A stretch of 18,123 nucleotides of DNA from Candidatus Hydrogenedens sp. Lineage in GTDB: Bacteria; Hydrogenedentota; Hydrogenedentia; Hydrogenedentales; Hydrogenedentaceae. The stretch's first letter is position 1. Each line of letters begins with the position of its first letter. The notes beneath the pieces were generated by a model. That model was given only the letters and a program-made list of their open reading frames with translations, did not search any database and had not been told where the DNA came from. The translations under genes and the position numbers were made by a program. Shown here in pieces: positions 14,674-18,123 of this stretch. The stretch lies in the NCBI GenBank assembly GCA_035378955.1, contig DAOSUS010000062.1:1-18123 (forward strand), read 5' to 3'.

Positions 14674-17424
14674 ATGTCGTTAAAGGTATCAAATGTTCAA
14701 ATGGGGGAATGGCTATCCCTTCTTAGGGAGAATGCAAACATGGGTTTTTTGATATTGGACGGAGAAGGGAAAATATTAAGTGCAGACGCAAAAATGCTAT
14801 CTATATGGGAAGTGCCATTTTCAGAAGACAGTAATAATGAATCTGTTGAAAATAGATATATCAATGATGTAATTCATCCCATAAAATCTTTCACAGAGGT
14901 TTTAGAAGAAATAAAGAAAACAGGGCATATCTGTGCAAATGAATATCCTTTTATAACACTAAAAGGGTCTTCTAAATGGGCGATGTTAGAGGGTTGGATA
15001 TTGCAAGAGAACGACGAGGATTTTCTGACAGGCTGGTGTTGGGTAGACATAACTCCTGTATGTGAGCAGACAAATAGCGACTACCTTAAAATGTTTGGCG
15101 ACGCGTTAAGTTTTATATTTAAAGATATTCCCCTTATGTTTTTTTTCTGGGAAATTACAGATGACAATCGCACAAAAATTTTAGGTTTAAATAAAGAAGG
15201 CGAAAAAGTATTAGGTTACTCATCTTCAGAGGTAATAGGGAGAGATTTTCTGGAGTTTGTAATACCGGAAGCATGGAAGACTGCTGTAAAAAAGTATGTG
15301 GAAAGTATTCGTTTAAATCCCAAACCTTATTTGGGAGAACATCCCTTATTTACGAAAGATGGACAGGAAGTTTCTATTCGCTGGCTGGATGTACCTGTAG
15401 AACTAACAATGTTTAACCGTATATGGGTTGTATCTATAGGGGAAGATATTCGTGAACGGCTGAAAATGGAGCGGAAATTGCGAGAAAGCGAAGAGAGATA
15501 CCGCCGAATTGTGGAAGCCATTTTAGACTATTTCTATCATGTAAAGGTAGAAAACGGGAAGGTTGTTGAAACTATTCATTCTCCGGGATGTGAAGCAGTA
15601 ACCGGATACACACCGGAAGAATTCTATGCAAATCCGAATCTCTGGTATTCGATGGTTTATGATGAAGACAAAGAAGCCGTTCTGAATTATGCAAATGCCA
15701 TTGCAAAAGGGGTATATCAGACACCTATTATTCACCGAATTATTCGAAAAGATGGGCAAATACGATGGGTTCGAAATACCTCTTTGCTTATTTTTGATAG
15801 AGAAGGTAATTTTATAGGGTATGATAGTTTAATTCGAGATATAACCGAAGAAGTTATAGCACAAGACGAATTAAAGAAGAGTGAATTATTCTATCGGGGA
15901 ATAATTGAGAATTTGGCGGAAGGATATTTTGAGATGGATTTGGAAGGAAATATTAAGTTTGCCAACCCCTCTTTCTTAAAGATATTGGGAAAAACTCGAT
16001 TACGGTCATTATTAAATCGGAAATTTGTTGAGTTTGTAGAGTTAGAAGAACAACCCCAATTGCTAAATTTACTTAATGAGATAAGAGAAAAGAAGAAAAA
16101 TATAGGCTCGTGTGAGTGGAAATTAAAATTAGATAAGATGGATGAAGAAAGAATAGTTGAAAGTTCTTTCTTCCCACTTAATACCCAACGAGGAAAAGTA
16201 AAAGGTATTGCGGGGATACTTCGAGATATTACAGAACGGAAAAAGCAAGAAGAACATTTAATACAGTTACAAAAATGGGAAAGTTTAGGTGCTATTGTTG
16301 GTGGTATTGCTCATGATTTTAATAATTTGTTAATGGTTATGCAGGGGCATCTGGATTTGGAGGAAGCGGAACTTCCTTTTGAAGTAGCTAATATACCTAA
16401 TGGGATAGTTCTGCACCATGCAGAGATAGAAAATGCAATATATAAGGCAAAAGAATTATGTAAACAAATGATGATTTATGCAGGGAAAGGCTTTGCTGTC
16501 CATAAGAAAATGCATAATATAAATAGTATCATTGAAAGCATGTTGCCAGTATTGGATGCGACTGTAAAGAGAAAGGTTAAACTGAATATAAATCTTTGTA
16601 AAGATGAGACCCGGGTATTATGTGATGAAGTATTAATACGGCAAATAGTTTTAAGTCTTGTAACGAATTCTGTGGAAGCAATAGGAAACAGAGAAGGATT
16701 AATAGATATTTCTACCCGTGTTGTTGAATATAATAAAGAGATTTTTTCTTCTTTTATTTTAGATGGAAAGAATTTACCCGAGGGAAAGTATGTGGAAATT
16801 GTTGTAGAAGATACAGGCTGTGGTATCGATGCTAAAGATATAAATAAAATATTTGAACCATTTTATAACAGTAAATTTTTAGGTAGAGGACTTGGATTGT
16901 CATCCGTATTAGGAATTGTTCGCAGTCATCAGGGAGGTATGAAGGTTGAAAGCAAAGTAGGTGTTGGGACGAAAATGTATGTTGTTTTTCCATGGGTTTC
17001 TTCTGATACACCGATAGAAACAAATCTGGATGAAATAGAACTTGGAGAACCCGATAAATGTAGAAAAGAAATAGTGCTTATTTTTGATAGGGATACAACG
17101 ATAGGTGAATTAGTAAGAAGAATCCTCAATATGAAAGGATTTGATGCTTTGTCTGTGAGGAATAAAGTTAAAGCGATGGAGGTAATAAACTCTTCTGAGT
17201 ATGAGGTTAAAATACTAATTCTGGATGTCGGTTCTAATGAAAATGAATGGAAAGAATTTCTGGATGAAATAAAACAAAAAGAAATCAAAATCCCTGTTAT
17301 TCTTTCGGGGATATGGTCTATGGATGAAGTAACTGAAAAATATCGGGATATTGCAGTTGGGTTACTTCGCAAACCGTATCTTCCTACTGAGGTAATAAAT
17401 ATCGTTAAAGAAAATTGGAAATAG
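14674..17424 (+). CDS. Soluble hybrid sensor histidine kinase with degenerate receiver (PAS x4-HisKA-HATPase-REC-like)
   Basis: 916-aa kinase of the same general design as its upstream neighbour, 89 bp away, and probably paralogous (shared ESLG-x-GGIAHD-N and SKF-GRGLGL-SVLGIVR blocks). No membrane segment. Four PAS-type regions lie at about 12-128, 140-262, 270-395 and 402-522 (PAC signatures at IGEDIRERLKM, IRDITEEV and LRDITERKKQEE). HisKA has His547 in GGIAHDFNN. HATPase has N-box SLVTNSVEAI (661-670), G1 DTGCGI (713-718) and GRGLGL (737-742). The C-terminal receiver fold (798-915) keeps Asp805, Asp851, Ser878 and Lys900-Pro901. However, the second acidic-pair Asp is Arg806, and the usual D-x-x-M-P-x-x-D-G after the acceptor is DVGSNENEW. 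It may be a poor or pseudo-receiver. The gene ends in TAG. Confidence 0.9.
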   Translation: MSLKVSNVQMGEWLSLLRENANMGFLILDGEGKILSADAKMLSIWEVPFSEDSNNESVENRYINDVIHPIKSFTEVLEEIKKTGHICANEYPFITLKGSSKWAMLEGWILQENDEDFLTGWCWVDITPVCEQTNSDYLKMFGDALSFIFKDIPLMFFFWEITDDNRTKILGLNKEGEKVLGYSSSEVIGRDFLEFVIPEAWKTAVKKYVESIRLNPKPYLGEHPLFTKDGQEVSIRWLDVPVELTMFNRIWVVSIGEDIRERLKMERKLRESEERYRRIVEAILDYFYHVKVENGKVVETIHSPGCEAVTGYTPEEFYANPNLWYSMVYDEDKEAVLNYANAIAKGVYQTPIIHRIIRKDGQIRWVRNTSLLIFDREGNFIGYDSLIRDITEEVIAQDELKKSELFYRGIIENLAEGYFEMDLEGNIKFANPSFLKILGKTRLRSLLNRKFVEFVELEEQPQLLNLLNEIREKKKNIGSCEWKLKLDKMDEERIVESSFFPLNTQRGKVKGIAGILRDITERKKQEEHLIQLQKWESLGAIVGGIAHDFNNLLMVMQGHLDLEEAELPFEVANIPNGIVLHHAEIENAIYKAKELCKQMMIYAGKGFAVHKKMHNINSIIESMLPVLDATVKRKVKLNINLCKDETRVLCDEVLIRQIVLSLVTNSVEAIGNREGLIDISTRVVEYNKEIFSSFILDGKNLPEGKYVEIVVEDTGCGIDAKDINKIFEPFYNSKFLGRGLGLSSVLGIVRSHQGGMKVESKVGVGTKMYVVFPWVSSDTPIETNLDEIELGEPDKCRKEIVLIFDRDTTIGELVRRILNMKGFDALSVRNKVKAMEVINSSEYEVKILILDVGSNENEWKEFLDEIKQKEIKIPVILSGIWSMDEVTEKYRDIAVGLLRKPYLPTEVINIVKENWK

Positions 17425-17440
17425 ATAGTATTTTTCCCCC

Positions 17441-17446
17441 AAGGAG
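17441..17446 (+). promoter_or_regulatory. Ribosome binding site fixing the PanE-like start
   Basis: AAGGAG lies eight bases before ATG 17455. An out-of-frame ATG at 17451 is only four bases before the true start and could be mistaken for it. Confidence 0.8.
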
Positions 17447-17454
17447 TATTATGA

Positions 17455-18123
17455 ATGAAGATTTTGATATTTGGAGCAGGTGCCTTAGGTTGTGTTGTGG
17501 GTGGATTTATGAAAAAAGCAGGGCACGAAGTTATCCTTGTCGGAAGACCCGAGATGGTAGATGCTATCCAGCGGGAGGGGCTATATATTTCGGGTATTTG
17601 GGGAAACCACTATGTCCCTAATTTGCCAATATTTACAAAGGTTCAAGATGAGTGGAAAGGACAAATAGATTTAATTCTTTTATCTGTAAAATCTTACGAT
17701 ACGGAGCAAGCGGTTCGCGATATTCTTCCGATTATTTCAGATAATACATTGATATGTTCCTATCAAAATGGATTAGGGAATGTTGAAAAAATAGCGGAAT
17801 TTGTAGGGATGGGAAGAATAATTCCTGCCCGCGTTATTTTTGGTAGTCGAGTTTTGAAACCCGGATTTGTTCAGGTAACTGTGATTGCCGAGCCTACGGC
17901 ATTAGGAAGGTTAGAACAAGGACCCGATGAAACGATTGTGCGTGATATTGCAGAAACTATGAATAAATCAGGTATTCCCACGATATACACGGAAAATATT
18001 CAAGGTTTAATCTGGGCAAAGGTAGCATATAATTCTGCCTTAAATCCATTATCTGCTTTATTGGATGTTCCTTATGGAAAGTTAATGGAAACAGAAGAGA
18101 CGCAAATGATGATGAAAAGTGTA
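17455..18123 (+). CDS. Ketopantoate reductase family protein (PanE/ApbA), 3' end beyond the window
   Basis: NADPH-dependent 2-dehydropantoate 2-reductase family; in coenzyme A synthesis PanE makes pantoate from ketopantoate. The 223 codons visible begin MKILIFGAGALG (Rossmann loop GAGALG at 7-12). They contain Lys79 in LLSVKSYDT (NADPH/substrate lysine region), Asn105 in CSYQNGLGN, and IWAKVAYNSALNPLSALL with the catalytic Lys189 plus Asn193 and Asn197. All match PanE landmarks. The usual length is about 300 aa, so roughly 80 residues lie past 18123. The gene starts 30 bp after the second kinase on the same strand and could be co-transcribed with it. Many ApbA-fold proteins reduce other 2-ketoacids, so the pantoate role is likely but not proven. 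Confidence 0.88.
   Translation, partial: MKILIFGAGALGCVVGGFMKKAGHEVILVGRPEMVDAIQREGLYISGIWGNHYVPNLPIFTKVQDEWKGQIDLILLSVKSYDTEQAVRDILPIISDNTLICSYQNGLGNVEKIAEFVGMGRIIPARVIFGSRVLKPGFVQVTVIAEPTALGRLEQGPDETIVRDIAETMNKSGIPTIYTENIQGLIWAKVAYNSALNPLSALLDVPYGKLMETEETQMMMKSV

Noticed and set aside
16929..17372. 147-codon minus-strand open frame opposite the second kinase
   Set aside because: Antisense to conserved HATPase and receiver coding sequence; Ser/Ile-rich shadow translation with no recognisable motif.
17415..17621. Short plus-strand frame beginning before and overlapping the PanE-like gene
   Set aside because: Out of frame with the clear GAGALG Rossmann start at 17455, which has its own AAGGAG. 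The ATG at 17451 belongs to this shadow.

Overview
The window is AT-rich by eye and gene-dense, with an abrupt change of coding strand near 9.43-9.60 kb. Everything to the left is read on the minus strand and everything to the right on the plus strand. The best lineage clue is a type II pseudopilin-like protein. It has the leader motif FTLIELLVVIAIIGILAAILLP and a C-terminal H-x10-DG motif, a protein class greatly expanded in Planctomycetes, Lentisphaerae and Hydrogenedentota-like bacteria. I infer an uncultured bacterium of that kind, perhaps Hydrogenedentota. That is inference from one gene family plus composition, not a placement.

Minus strand, leftmost block (3705 down to 1): a tight four-gene run of UxuB-type mannonate/fructuronate SDR oxidoreductase, HAD hydrolase, PdxB-type 4-phosphoerythronate dehydrogenase, and a LarA-superfamily nickel-pincer racemase/epimerase. 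Gaps are 34 bp, 30 bp and a 4-bp ATGA overlap. The set looks like catabolism or interconversion of sugar acids (2-hydroxyacids). The LarA-like gene keeps all its N-domain active-site residues but meets an in-frame TAG at 10-12, where the family normally continues into its C-terminal domain. A dyad TTGGTA-N7-TACCAA overlaps the likely -10 of this operon.

A 588-bp gene-free stretch (3706-4293) follows, holding that promoter and a short direct repeat.

Minus strand, second block (8445 down to 4294): pseudopilin-like protein, then a ZnuA-type metal-binding protein, ZnuC ATPase, ZnuB permease, and a small SAM methyltransferase with a His-rich N-terminus. The five genes are separated by 18, 17 and 15 bp and an 8-bp overlap, so they are probably one transcript. 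The metal-binding protein lacks most of the classical His ligands. The ATPase ends in a Cys/His cluster, and the methyltransferase gene has unusually C-ending codons in its 3' half. A perfect 9-bp dyad sits over the likely -10 of this operon. Upstream is a lone secreted coiled-coil protein of unknown function (9426-8560).

Plus strand (9620 to the end): ruvA and ruvB (4-bp overlap; Holliday-junction branch migration), preceded by a 15-bp palindrome. Two large soluble hybrid sensor kinases of one paralogous type follow in tandem (1064 and 916 aa; PAS/GAF-HisKA-HATPase-REC). The second has a degenerate receiver. A ketopantoate-reductase-family (PanE/ApbA) gene runs off the right edge.

No tRNA, rRNA, CRISPR array or insertion sequence is visible.
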